Positions 47,830 to 58,930 are shown, numbered from the stretch's first letter. The stretch: 64,000 nt of DNA from Aselliscus stoliczkanus (GCA_033961575.1 CM066736.1:86287352-86351351), one strand, 5' to 3'. Notes: generated by a model not told the origin, from the sequence alone. Numbers and translations are program-made.

Positions 47830-48145
47830 TCTGGGAGCTCCTAGACTGATGGAGGAGGCATGGGCTTGTCCTCCAGGAGAGAGACTCCTGCTGATAAGGC
47901 GCACATGGCTCCCGTTCCCTGAGACTCCCTGTCTAGTAGAGGGGACATAGCCGTCTTGTCCTCTGGCAGCTCCTTCTCTGAGGAAGGAGGCATGACTGTT
48001 CTTCAGAAACCTCCTATCTGATGGAGGAGTCATGGCCACCTCCCTCAGAGAAATCCTTATGGGTAGAGGAGATCTGACCTCTCCCCTCAGGAAGGCTCTC
48101 TGTCTGATAGGGGGGCTCATCATGTCAGCTCTCACTCAAGAAGCC
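47830..48145 (-). repeat. degenerate minisatellite, about 40-48-bp unit (block B)
   Basis: About seven imperfect units with the pattern (a)gactccttgtctgatggaggag, gcatggcc-like middle and cctcag end. Unit starts are near 47,836, 47,882, 47,924, 47,970, 48,009, 48,051 and 48,093. Reverse complement resembles block A at 18,800. The 156-codon minus-strand frame at 47,665-48,135 exists because the repeats keep one frame open; it is not a supported gene. Confidence 0.65.
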
Positions 48146-49464
48146 CCATTTGATGGCCTCTTCCTTTGCCCTCCCCCTCCTCCCTCCCATCTCTCCACTT
48201 GATTCACGGGGAGCCCAGATCTACAGGCAGTAGCCACAGAGAGCTGGGCAAAGGGATGGGCTTGGCTGCTGTGGGGCAAGGAGAAGGGAAGAAGGGGGAC
48301 TGTAGAGGGGTCCCCATAGCAAGGAAGGGTGACATGGAAGGCTTCACAGTGGAGGTGCCTTTCTGGGACAGTCTGAGGGACAGGCGGTGCCTGGCTGTGA
48401 CGAGTATCCACTGGCTGCCCCAGGCTGAGAAGGGAAACTTGAGAGCTCATCCCAGGGAGCCCCTGTCTCTATGCCGGCCAGATTGCTGGGGAGCAAAGGG
48501 CCCTAGAGACCCTCACCCTCGGCCAGTCTGTGTGCAGGCTGAGTGCTGCCAGCCCAGAGACATCCGCCCTCCAAGGCCTGCGAAGCCCAGAGGAGGAGAG
48601 GAAACAGGACACGTATCTCAGGAACGCCTTTTCCTTTTCTTTGTAACTAACCACCTCACTTGGGGCTGGAGCGAGCTGATCCTGCCAGGCCTGCCCTGGC
48701 CTGGCTCCACTGCCTGCAGACCCCAGTTCCAGGTCTCCCAGGGCCTTCCTCCACTGCAGGCCACCCCCTGCCTCGCCTGCTGCTCCTGGGCTGGTCCCTT
48801 AACTTCGCTGAGACTCCTCTATGAAATGGGGTAAGACTTCCTCTCTGCCTCATAAGGAAATTTGTTTTTCTCCCCTCTTTATAGGAGTTACATAATTGGG
48901 ATGTGCATTGAGCACTTCCTGTGTGTTGACCTCTGGGGTGGGCAGGGCAGAGAGCTAGGTGAGGAACAGGTGTGGGCCGACAGGAAGTCTGTGTGGGACT
49001 TGTCTGATGTCCCAAGGCTGGTGGGTGTGGGGTCGGAGAGGGTCTGGCTGGAGAAGGAGATGTGGACTTACCAGCATCTATTGGCAGCTAAAGTAGCCCA
49101 GGTGGGTGGAGTCACCCAGGGAACAGCTTGTCATGGGCTCTGCGAAAGGGTGGAGGCCAGACCCTGCAGACCACAGGCAGTTGGGCTCAGCTCCGAGCCT
49201 GCAGAGAGCTGGGCACAGAGCAAGATAGGGGACCACTCGCCTAGGGCTCTAGTGGCCGAGAGGACTGGGCATTGAGATGGGGGTACTTGGATGGTGTCCC
49301 CCAGGAGGCTGTGGGGATGGGCAGGCCACAGATGAGGGCGTAGTGAAGGTAAAGACGCTCAGACATTCAAGAATGTGGTCAGCCAGACTGGTGTTTTTTT
49401 TAATTTTATTTTCTCATGATTTGATTTAGTTCTCTGCTGGCTAGAGGGTTACTGTGGGAATGCA

Positions 49465-49682
49465 GGTGTATTTATGTGGTCTGTGTATGGTGTAGGCGTG
49501 TGGGGTTGTGTGTGAGATGTGTGTGGGGAGTGTGATGCAGGTGTGTCATGTGCTTAGTATTTGTGGTGTGTGTGTGTGTATTTGAGGGGTGTATGTGTCT
49601 GTGGGTGTAGGTGTGGGGTGGGTATGGTGTGCAAGGTGAGTGTGTGTGAGTGAGTGAGGTGTGTAGAGTTTGTGCATGTGGC
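49465..49682. repeat. degenerate GT-rich tandem repeat
   Basis: About 220 bp of diverged tgtgtg, ggtgtgt and gtgagtg units without a fixed period. Confidence 0.85.
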
Positions 49683-49689
49683 CATGTTC

Positions 49690-50110
49690 AGATCCCTGTT
49701 TCACGCTGCGTACAGCAGGCTGGTGCGGAGCTGTCTGCCTGGGCTGCAACTTAGAGGCATCCACCAGGCTTGTGAATTTCTCTTCCCTACTGAGGGTTAC
49801 GCCCAATGGTGCACTGGTAACAAGTGGCCGGAAGTAAAAAAGGGGCCTGGGGATTGTGGTATTTGCCAAGTTCTATGGCGTAAATTCTGCCACCGCAGAT
49901 TTCACGCAACTAACATGACGTCATTGACCGTGGAGTTAGGAAGAGGTGCACAGTAGGACACCCATCAACTAGCATTCCCACCGTACATTGGGTTGTTGAA
50001 AAATCATGACGTATTTTTTCTATGTTTTTCGTTGCAAAAATGTGTCATGACGTTTCTGACAATCCAATAGATTAGTAGACCTGAAGCACTTCACAAGCAT
50101 CGTAGTAAAA
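49690..50110. other. CpG-retaining block of unknown origin
   Basis: I cannot identify this segment. It holds about a dozen CpG dinucleotides in 420 bp of moderate GC, far denser than neighbouring intron. Motifs include TGACGTCA (49,916-49,923) and tcatgacgt repeats near 50,005 and 50,047. A 100-codon frame on the plus strand (49,654-49,956) shows no recognisable domain. It may be a young insertion or a regulatory element. Confidence 0.4.
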
Positions 50111-50189
50111 TTTAGTAACATAATTAGTAAGTGATAAGTTTTGAGTATGTATTCCCTTGCTGTTAATATAATTTATTTAATTATAAGTG

Positions 50190-50415
50190 TAGATCAGGAT
50201 GTTTCACTATCAGCACTATTAACATTTGGACGGGAGATTTCTAGGGAGGGGCCTGACCCGTGCCTGGTGCAGGCAGCATTCCTGCCAGCAGTCCCCCACC
50301 CCATCCCCAAATTGTGACAACCCAGAATGCCTCCATGCATTGCCAAATGTCCCCTGGGGGGCAAATTCTCCCCTGTATAGAGCCACTGGCAAGGGCTGTG
50401 TTTAACCACTAGCTT
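50190..50415 (+). mobile_element. MER-type (hAT-like) non-autonomous element
   Basis: Text cagcactattaacatttgga, cattgccaaatgtcccctgg and ggggggcaaattctcccctg fits a common old mammalian element of hAT-Charlie type. The precise family name is uncertain. Confidence 0.6.
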
Positions 50416-51036
50416 GCAAAATTCCTAAGAATGTGACAGTTGGCTCTTTTGAGCCTGTATGAGTCAGCTCCAGCACATCTAAGGCATATTATGTGGCTAA
50501 ATATAAGGCATGGATTTCCCCCTCCCCCCACATTTGTCCTCAGGAAAGAGCTCTCCCCTTAGGTTGTAGCTTTCAGTTCCTTACAGACCCCTGACACAGA
50601 GATCCTCAGCCCCTGACTGGCCCCCACAGTGGTTGATGCGTCGGGAGTCAGAGAGGCACGGCCATTCTGATCTTTTCTGACATTTTATGAAATGCAAGAG
50701 CAGGAAAGAAGTAATGCTTCTGAATTTAACATCTCATTTTAACATGTTGTTCTATATTTCTAAAAGTTTGTGTGTTCAAGTTGGCAAGCAAAACAAATAC
50801 AACTTTAAATAAAATCTTCCCCCTGGGAAAATCACACTGCCCCGTGTCTGGGACTGCCCTGTGCCCTGTGCCTAACGGGCTCCTGCTGAGGCCTCCACAC
50901 CCACCTGTGTCTGACCTGGAGGCCAGGCTGCCCGCCTCTGATTCGCTACTTGGCCCATGTCCTATTTTCCCCCAGTTTTGAGCTCAGAATTTGGCTCTCA
51001 TTTATTCATTTATTTGTTGATTCAAAAATATTCATT

Positions 51037-51157
51037 GGGCCGGCCGAGTGGCGCAGTGGTTAAGTGCTGGCTTGGGAAGCCAGTGGCCCTGGTTCGGTCC
51101 CACATATGAGGGCTGGGGACACTGCCCTCAAAAAAACAAAACAAAAAACAAACAAAC
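51037..51157 (+). mobile_element. short tRNA-derived SINE with 11-bp duplication
   Basis: Sense copy starting gggccggccgagtggcgcag, B box ggttcggtccc, ending in an (A)nC-rich tail. Flanked by aaatattcatt at 51,026-51,036 and 51,158-51,168. Confidence 0.93.
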
Positions 51158-51422
51158 AAATATTCATTCAGCACCTACTATGTCCCAAGGAAAGTGAGTG
51201 ACTGAAGGAAGAGGGTGTCTGCTCTCTGGAGTGCATCAGGGTGTCAGTTCCAAGGCAGTCTACCAAGGGGCAAAGATGTGCAGGCTCCATGTGGATGCTA
51301 AGGGGACATGGGGCAGGATGGAGCGGAGGGAGGAAGAGGTGTACGTGTGTCAGGTGGCTCTCGTGTGCCTAGAGCTGAGCTGGGCGCATCCTCTATCACA
51401 TCATTTCACCCTCATGCTCTGC

Positions 51423-51533
51423 CTTTTTTTTTTTTTTTTGGAGGGCAATGTCACTGGCCCTCATATGTGGGACCCGAACCAGGGCCGCTGGCTTCCCAAG
51501 CCAGCGCTTAACCACTGCGCCACTCGGCCGGCC
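51423..51533 (-). mobile_element. short tRNA-derived SINE with 14-bp duplication
   Basis: Poly(T) start, then gggcaatgtcactggccctc and a head ending cggccggcc. Flanked by ccctcatgctctgc at 51,409-51,422 and 51,534-51,547. Near-identical to the 51,037 copy in reverse, about 390 bp away, so the two can pair. Confidence 0.95.
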
Positions 51534-51804
51534 CCCTCATGCTCTGCTTTTGAGGGAAGGTTCGTTCATTTGTGGAGCATCTGTCTCCCTGCTCCAGAGT
51601 GTAGGTGCCCTGGCAACGGGGCACAAGGGCTCTATCTCCGGCAGGTAAGAACAGTGCCAGGCCAGAGACTGGAAAATGAAAAGGAAGAAAAGAAAGGAGG
51701 GAAGTAGGAAAGATGGGTGGAAAGAGGAAAGAAGGGGACCAGAGAGTGGGGGAGGATAAAGAAAAGCGCCCCTCTCCCTCCCAAGGTAAGAAGAATCAGG
51801 GCAA

Positions 51805-51910
51805 GGGTACTTTAAGCTGAAGCTGTCAAGGAAGGCTTCTTGGAGGAGGTGACATTGGGAAGGAAGGATGGGAAGGATTGGAAAGTTGAGAGAACTGATA
51901 GAAAGGCTCG
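51805..51910 (-). mobile_element. L2 LINE fragment
   Basis: Antisense L2: ggaaggcttcttggaggagg, tgacattgggaaggaagg. Confidence 0.6.
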
Positions 51911-52179
51911 TACAGAAAGAGGGAATGATGGCTTGTCCCTGGAGATTTCTGGAATGTGAGGGATTAAACTGGAGTTGAGTTTAGTCCCAATCTGTTGTTT
52001 TTCATCTGAGACTGGGAGGGAGACAGACAACTAAAAAAACTTCCCTGTCTCCAGCAGGGGCAATATAACCACCCCCTCCCACCCCCAAGGCCTTCTTACC
52101 TGAGGAATATTTGGCAAGAACTCTCCCCAGGGCACTGGAGGGGCGGGCAGATGTTGTCCAGAGGAATGATGATAATAAC

Positions 52180-52365
52180 AGTAATAATTATAATACCACT
52201 GATGTTGGCTTTGCTTTATCAAGTCCTGACTAGGGATCAAGTCTTCATATATACCTTCAAGCTATGGGGTCGATATCATTCCCATTTTCCAGACCAGGGA
52301 AAGTATGCCTCAGAGAGGACACTAAACTCACTCAAGGTCACACAGGACCCAGGCAGGGTCTGCTT
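52180..52365 (-). repeat. MIR SINE
   Basis: Antisense MIR: attcccattttccagaccag and actcaaggtcacacaggacc. Confidence 0.75.
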
Positions 52366-53613
52366 ACTTCAGTATCCGTGCTGTTTCCTCTGCCAACAGC
52401 CTTCCCTTCCTGCCATCTCAACCCTAGAGAAGGCTGGAGAGTGTTCCGATGCGATCAGTGTGCTCTTTGGGACCCAGCTGCCAGCCCGCTCAGGGACTTT
52501 TTATTAGCCTTTGACTTTTAGATCTCCAGTTTCGTGTGTTACCAGAAAATGGGCCATGCTCCTTTAAGAAACTCTCCCCTCTGTCATGGCCACTTGGTTG
52601 CCCCCCCCTTCCTCACTCCGCACCCCCTGAAAATCTCCACAAATATGGATCATGGCCAGAAAACTGAACCCATGAGTATAGAAGGAGGCCAGAGGAATTG
52701 CTGTCTGCCTAGAAGCCTGTGGGAAGTTTTAGCCAGAACCCCCACCCACCACCCCGTGCCCCTCAGACCTCCAGACTCCACCAGGTGCCCTGAGAGTCTG
52801 CAGAGGCCCAAGGGAGACTTTGAGCCGGGATGTGACAGGAGCACCCGCAGCCTGGGCTTCTCCTCCTGGTCTGTGGCTCTGGGCACATCAACGAGTGTCT
52901 GCGCCTGTTTCTTGGCCTGAGCTCAAGACTCTTCGCTCCCTTGGGCTTTAGTTTTTCTATTTGGGAAATGAAGCAGGCTGCCCTGTGATCCTTCAGGCTC
53001 TACAAATCTGTGAAATGGGGGTGACATTTCCTGTCTTCCGGCTTCCTTCCCAGCAGCAGGTACACTAATCGTGGGTAAACAGGCAGGCAATGTTCTCACC
53101 TAGGGAGAGCTGCTCAATTCTGGCAGAGCAGACAAGCCTGTACACAAATAACTGCTACCAGGCAGAGTGTGATAAGGGCCCTAGAAACCTCTTTGCTGCC
53201 ACAGCCACCTGCTCCGCACGCTTCCCGGCTCCCTGATGGTGGTTCTCACACCCAGGAAAGTGGGTCAGAATGTAGGGCGGCTGTACCTCAGAGTGAATGC
53301 CCCCTTGCATGGTCCCCACCCTGCCCAGCTGAGCCATGATTGGGGTCCAGGGTGGGAGAAAGTTATGGGGTCTGAGGCATCTCTGTGTCCAACATACAGT
53401 CCTGGCCAATCATTCTCCCTTCCCCCAAATGCCCAGGGCTCCCCGTAGCCTTCTATATGGTCCAGGTTCCTTAGCTTCGCATTCAAGACCCTCCACACCT
53501 AGCCCAGAGCCTGGCCTATGGACATGCTCCATGACCATCTGGGCAGCGAGTGGACCCTTCCCTGGCCCAGCCTCCTCCCTGGTGCCCCTCCCAGGCACTC
53601 GGGACACATTTTA

Positions 53614-53925
53614 TTTTTTTTATTTTTTATTTTTCCAAAGATATTTTATTGGGGAGTTGGGGGCGGGGAACAGCGTTGGGGAACTGGGGAAGGGGAACTG
53701 TCTTTTTGTTCATCAGTCTAATTGTGGAGGACGTTGCTTCACTGGCCCATGTTGGTATCATCGTTGTGCTCTTCTCGGGTGAGGCAGATCGGTCGCCGGC
53801 CTCTGGACGGCCACTCACAGCGGCTCTTGGCAGCTCATACTGGCTGCCTGCCACTCGCGCTGGCTGCTGGCCACTCACTGTAGCCTATGGCAGCCCACTG
53901 CAGCAGGGGCTGCGGCTATGCCGTC
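53614..53925 (-). mobile_element. long SINE, 5'-truncated, with 18-bp duplication
   Basis: T-rich tail and body as in the 35,852 copy, but it ends after ctgcggctatgccgtc and lacks the tRNA-like head and its Pol III boxes. Flanked by a perfect 18-bp duplication (cactcgggacacatttta) at 53,596-53,613 and 53,926-53,943, so truncation occurred at insertion. Confidence 0.95.
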
Positions 53926-54114
53926 CACTCGGGACACATTTTAGCCACACCAGTGTGCCCACTATCTCCCAAGCACTTCAGGCATCCGCCGGCAAGGCTG
54001 TCACCCCTTTACCTCTGAGCATTCTTCTCCCTCTTTGCTTCCTCCTCCCTCGAAGCTTTTCTTGACTTCCCAGATAGAACCACACAATCCCACCTATAAG
54101 GCAGAATTTTGAGC

Positions 54115-54326
54115 GGTTAAAAGTGTGATCTCTGGAACCAGACTGCCTGGGCTCTAATATTGAGCTCTGCCCCTCACTCACTGTGTGATCTTGGGCAAAT
54201 TACTTAGACTCTCTGCCTCAGTTTCCTCATCTGCGAAATGGGGATGATAGTAGTACTTCCTTATAATGATGTCGGAGGAACAAATGAGTTAAGATTTATG
54301 ACACACGTAGAGCAGGACCTGGCACC
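54115..54326 (+). repeat. MIR SINE, nearly full length
   Basis: Sense MIR: tctggaaccagactgcctgg, tgtgatcttgggcaaattac, tcagtttcctcatctgcgaa and aaatgagttaaga. Confidence 0.9.
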
Positions 54327-54490
54327 TGATTTCTCTACTTGATGAGTTTTCTGATGTTGACTGAAGATTGAGTAATATTTGAAGGTCTTCCCACTTTCAC
54401 TGTATTCATAACATTTTTCTCCAGCATGAATTTTCTGATGCTCACACAGGATCGTTCTCAAGTCACCGGTAGTGAGTCTGCATTCATGGA
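54327..54490 (-). pseudogene. C2H2 zinc-finger gene fragment, decayed
   Basis: The minus strand encodes a [13 protein letters not shown] linker, then [10 protein letters not shown] where a finger would read YECSECGKTF, then FSQHQKTH. Both zinc-binding Cys of that finger are changed (to Tyr and Ser), while the two His remain. The preceding finger is only partly recognisable. It runs into the MIR at its 3' end. Likely a fragment of a KRAB-type zinc-finger gene or its processed copy; no intact frame. Confidence 0.75.
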
Positions 54491-55149
54491 CAGTCCCCCC
54501 AGGATGTTAAGTAAGACAAATTTTGTCTAAATGATTCCCCCTAGGTAGCTCCATAGGGTTGCTCTTTTCTGGTACTGGCTTTATGATTTGGAGTAAGTTA
54601 TTTAGGACTGCTGACTCTTAGGTTTCATCTCTGAAAAAAAATGGGAATATTTAGATGGAATAGTGTGATATCTTACCATGTGTCACGTGCACCTTGCTCA
54701 CGGGGAGAACTTGATGCATGAAGGATGTCATACCTGGTGGGTTTCTCTAACTTGGCTATACCATGGTCTTTTGTCAGCGGGGACCATGAATTCTTCATTT
54801 TAGGACTTCCAGAGCTTGGCAGTGGTAGGGGCTGTGTGAACGTGGACCAGTGAATGATAAGTGGGAGAGCCATTAGTTAAAGCCAAGCAGAGGCCCATTT
54901 GGGGTATATCAGTTGTACTCCTGACTCAGCCTGATGGTAGCTGGGAGCCTGCCCCTATGAAGCATTTTCTAAGCCCAGTGCCCATTGATCCTGACAGCCA
55001 AAGCGAAGTCTGGGCAGACGAGATCCTTGGAGTCCACTCACCTAGAGGAAAGGATCATCACCAACCCTCATCTTTTTAAACTTCATCCTTCCTCACTCTT
55101 GACTAATTCTCTCTTAGAGCATTCATCCCCCAGCATTCAACCTATATTT

Positions 55150-55460
55150 ATTTATCGTACACCTACTGTGCTCCAGGCACCATGCTATGCCCCAGGGATG
55201 CAGTGTCAATAACACAAATAAGATTTCTATTCTCATTGAAGTTATATAAGTGAAGCAGAGGGTGAGTAAACTGTTAGAAAGTGTGGACCAAGCTGTGAAA
55301 GGGGCCGCATTGGGTGTGGGAGTTGGGGACCTCTAACCCAGACTTGGAGGGAGTCAAGGAAAGCTTCCTGGAGAAGGAGATAGCTGAGCAGAAGACACAG
55401 CACAGCTGACCCAGCAGGCCTGGGGAGGGATCTGAGGGGTCACAGGGATATGGACTCAGG
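55150..55460 (-). mobile_element. L2 LINE 3' region
   Basis: Antisense L2: cctactgtgctccaggcacc, aggaaagcttcctggagaag. The preceding 54,500-55,149 is unassigned apart from remnants. Confidence 0.75.
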
Positions 55461-55739
55461 ATTATAAAACTGCAGAACCAGAGACTCTGACATCAAAGGA
55501 GTCAGTCTAGGATCCATAATTCTCTACTTTAGTTACAATATTTTTTCCAGATTCTCCTTTCACCAAGACTTAAGACATGTCTTGCTAGGGAAGCCTTGGC
55601 ATGTTTGTAAAGTAAGTTATGCTTATTGTACAAAATGGAAAATAAGAGATATAAAGAAGTGGGTGGGTAGGTGGAGTCTCATTCAACCTCTGTTAATATT
55701 TAGGCACATTTCCTTTCATTCAATTTTTCTGGGTTTGTT

Positions 55740-57365
55740 TTTAGTTTTATTCTCTAAAATTGAGATTTACATACCATAATAGTCAGTGTTTTAGTGTAAA
55801 ATTTCATGGTTTTTTAGTATTTTCACAAGGTTGTATAACTATCATCACTATCTAATTTCATAACATTTTTATCACCCCAAACAGGAACTCCTACGCATTA
55901 GTAATCACTTCTTATTTCTCCCTTCCACCCCACCTGGCAACCACTAGTTTACTTTCTGTCTCTATGTACTTGCCTATTTTGGACATTTCATATAAATGGA
56001 ACAAATAATATATGGTCTTTTGTGACTGGCTTCTTTCACTTAATGTTTTCAAGGTTCATACATGTTGTAGCATGAATCCGTACTTTCTCTCTCTTTGTAG
56101 CTGAATAATGTTCCCTTGTATGTAGAGACCACATTTAGAAAAATACATTCATCAGTTGATGAACATTTGGGTTTTGTTTTTTTTTACCCTTCATTACTAT
56201 GATGAATAATGCTGCTGTGAACATTTATGTACACGTTTTTGTGCAGATACCTGTTTTCAGTTCTCTTTGGTATATTCCTAGGAATGGAGTTGCTAGGTCA
56301 TTATTAACCCTATGTTTAACTTTAGAGAAGCTTCCAAACTGTTTTTCATGGTGAGTGCACTGCCTTACATTAACACCAGCATATGAGGGTTCCAGGTTCT
56401 CCACATCCTTGACAATACTTGCTTTTGTCCTTTTTTGATGATAGCTATCCTAGTGGGTGTGAAGTATCATCACATTGTGGCTTTGATTTGCATTTCCCTA
56501 GTGACTAATGATGTTGAACATCATTTCATGTGCTTATGGGCCACTTGTATATCTTCTTTGGAGACATGTCTATTCAAATCCATTGTCCATTTCTAATTGG
56601 ATTATTTGCCTGTTTATTATTGAATCATAATAGGGTCTTTATATATTTTGGATACTAGACCCTTATCAGATACATGATCACTTTCTTGATGGTGACCTTT
56701 GGAGCTCAAAAGTTTTTAATTTTGATGAAATCAGTTTTATCCATTTTTTTCCCTTTAGTTACCTGTGCTTTTGGTGTCGTATTTAAGAAACCACTGCCTA
56801 ATCCGAGGTCATGTTTTTTTCTAAGAGTTTTATAGTTGTAGTACTTACGTTTAGGCCTTTGATCCATTTTGAGGTAATTTTTGTATACAGTGTAAAGTAG
56901 GGGGTTTAACTTCATTTTTCTTTTTTTTTTTTTTGGCTTGTGGATGTCCAGTTGTCCCAGCATCATTTGTTGAAAAGACTGTTTTTTGTTTTTTGTTCCC
57001 ATTGATGTGTCTTGGCTTCCTTGTCAAAAATCAATTGACCATAAACATATGGGTTTATTTCTGGACTCTCAGTTCTGTTCCATTCATCTATATATCTATC
57101 TTTATGTCAGCATTACACAGTCGCTAGTATGATGGCTTTATATTAAGCTCTGAATTCAGGAGTGTGAGTCCTCCAACTTTGTTGTATTTTTATTTTTTTC
57201 AAGATTGTTTTGGCTATTTTGGGTCCTTTGTATTTCCATATGAATTTTAGGATCAGCCTGTCAATTTCTGCAGAAAAGTCGGCAGGGATTTTAATAGAGA
57301 TTGCATTGACTCTGTAGGTCAATTTGAGGAGTATTGCCATCTTAACAACATTATGTCTTATTACT
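55740..57365 (-). mobile_element. L1 ORF2 3' part and 3' UTR, decayed
   Basis: The minus strand encodes L1 ORF2 C-terminal pieces: a run with LKFIWKYKGPKIAK at 57,143-57,340 and a Lys-rich run at 56,706-57,002 (KMDQRPKRKYYN, TKGKKMDKTDFIKIK). The rest is 3' UTR to about 55,740. Stops and frameshifts show it is dead; 5' end truncated near 57,365. 57,365-57,545 is an unassigned LINE-like piece. Confidence 0.9.
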
Positions 57366-57545
57366 TTTTTCCTTTGGTATTTATTGAGTACAAATTGAGC
57401 TCATGCCAATATACTGCTTTGAATCCTGATGTAGTCTACTCAATATTCTATCATAGGCATTTCCCTGTGTTATGAAAGATGCAAGCATAATTTCATTGCT
57501 ACATAATATTCCACTGTTTGGCTGTACCATACAGGATTATAAACT

Positions 57546-57934
57546 CTTGGTTGCTGGGTGATCTGTCACGGAAGGTCCTTGGTTCTGGGTCCCTCCTGGC
57601 GCGGGCCTTGTCCTACAGGCACAAATAGACTCTGTGAGGACAGGTGGCTCACAGAAGAGCAGCGGAATATTAGAGTCAAAGTTGATCAACAGGTATCCCA
57701 AGCTGCAGGTCGGAAATGGGGATCACTGGAGAAGCTCACATTCTCGATAATGGGAGAACTGACCTGTCAGCCTTCCTGGCAACACCACCGTGATGGAATG
57801 GAATCAGGAAACAGGATCCAACAGACTGCAAACACTGATAAAGCGTGTTTATTTTAGACGTGTTGAAACATTTGCAGCATGGAATTCATTTTACATTGTA
57901 ACTCAGGACACCTAATAGGAAGATTTCCCTAAAG
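57546..57934. other. unassigned segment with a 99-codon frame
   Basis: Relatively GC-rich text with a 99-codon plus frame at 57,558-57,857. No domain, signal peptide or family recognised. The 3' part (gcgtgtttattttagacgtg) resembles the end of an LTR or older repeat, but this is not secure. Confidence 0.25.
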
Positions 57935-57945
57935 AATACTTTTTG

Positions 57946-58101
57946 GGGCCGGCCTAGTGGCGCGATGGTTGAGTGCTGGCCTGGGAAGCCAGTGGCCCCG
58001 GTTCGGGTCCCACATATGAGGGCCAGTGACACTGCCCTCAAAAAAAAGAGAAAATGTCTGGGGGAATATCAATAAAACAATAAATTTTAAAAAAAAGAAA
58101 A
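57946..58101 (+). mobile_element. short tRNA-derived SINE with 11-bp duplication
   Basis: Starts gggccggcctagtggcgcga, B box ggttcgggtccc, with a long A-rich tail carrying extra text to 58,101. Flanked by aatactttttg at 57,935-57,945 and 58,102-58,112. Confidence 0.93.
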
Positions 58102-58112
58102 AATACTTTTTG

Positions 58113-58930
58113 TATCAGCCAAGAGAAGCTGGTCTGCTGTAGTAACAAACAACTCTCAGATCTTAGTAGGGCAAGAGCTGTCTTTCTCTCTCCTATTACT
58201 TGTCGATCATGTAGCAGGAGTGCCCTGGAATTTAGGTTGCTGGAGGATTCCCCATCCAGATCATTGCTGGTTTCAGTGGCAGAGGAAAGAGGGTGTGGTA
58301 GGCAGAAGAATGGCCCCCCCAAAGATGTCTAGATCTTAATCCTTGGAACCCTTGAATATGTTACATTACATGGCAAAAGGGAGGTACAGTTGCAGGTGGA
58401 ATTAAGGTTGCTAATCAGTTCACCTTCAAATAGGGAACTAGGAGGCCAAATGTATTAGGGTCTTTAAAAGTAGAAGAGGGAAGCAGAAGAGGTCAGAGTG
58501 ATGCAATGTGATAAGAACTCAACCTGCTGGCTCTGAAGATGGAGGAAGAGGCCTTGAGACAAGGAATGTGGGTGGCCTCTAGAAGCTGGAAAGGTCAAAG
58601 AAACGGATTTTCCCCTAGAGCGTCTGGAAAGGAATGTAGCCCTGCTGCCATCTTGATGCGAACCCAGGTACAGTTTGAACTTCTGCACTACAGTACTGTA
58701 AGATAAGCTTATGCTGTTTTAAGCAGCTAAGTTCATGGTTATTTGTTATAGGCTGTATAGATAACTAATACAAAGGGTATGATATGGGGAATTGTGCACC
58801 AGCTGGTAAATGCTTCTGCCTAGAAGTGACATGTGGCACTTCTACTCATATTTCATTGGCCAGAGCAAGCCACATTGGCATGTGTAACTCAACAGCACTG
58901 GAGAAATTTGCCCAGCCTTAGAGGGGACTG
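58113..58930. repeat. old repeat split by an MLT1-like LTR
   Basis: 58,113-58,284 (gctgtagtaacaaacaactc) and 58,780-58,930 (tttcattggccagagcaagc) join as one old dispersed element when the LTR is removed. Family not named. Confidence 0.6.
58285..58776 (+). mobile_element. MLT1-like LTR (ERVL-MaLR), sense
   Basis: Old solo LTR of an endogenous retrovirus-like family. It has ggtaggcagaagaatggccc at the 5' end, cctctagaagctggaaaggt in the middle and gataactaatacaaag at the end. No coding sequence. Confidence 0.85.

Noticed and set aside
47665..48135. 156-codon minus-strand frame
   Set aside because: Lies on minisatellite block B; the repeat keeps a frame open. No recognised protein features.
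17959..58101. tRNA genes at the A-box and B-box motifs in SINE heads
   Set aside because: The heads lack a full cloverleaf and are followed by SINE bodies and A-rich tails with target-site duplications.
42611..58776. Coding provirus around the two MLT1-like LTRs
   Set aside because: Each is a solitary LTR in a different orientation with no internal region between or beside them.
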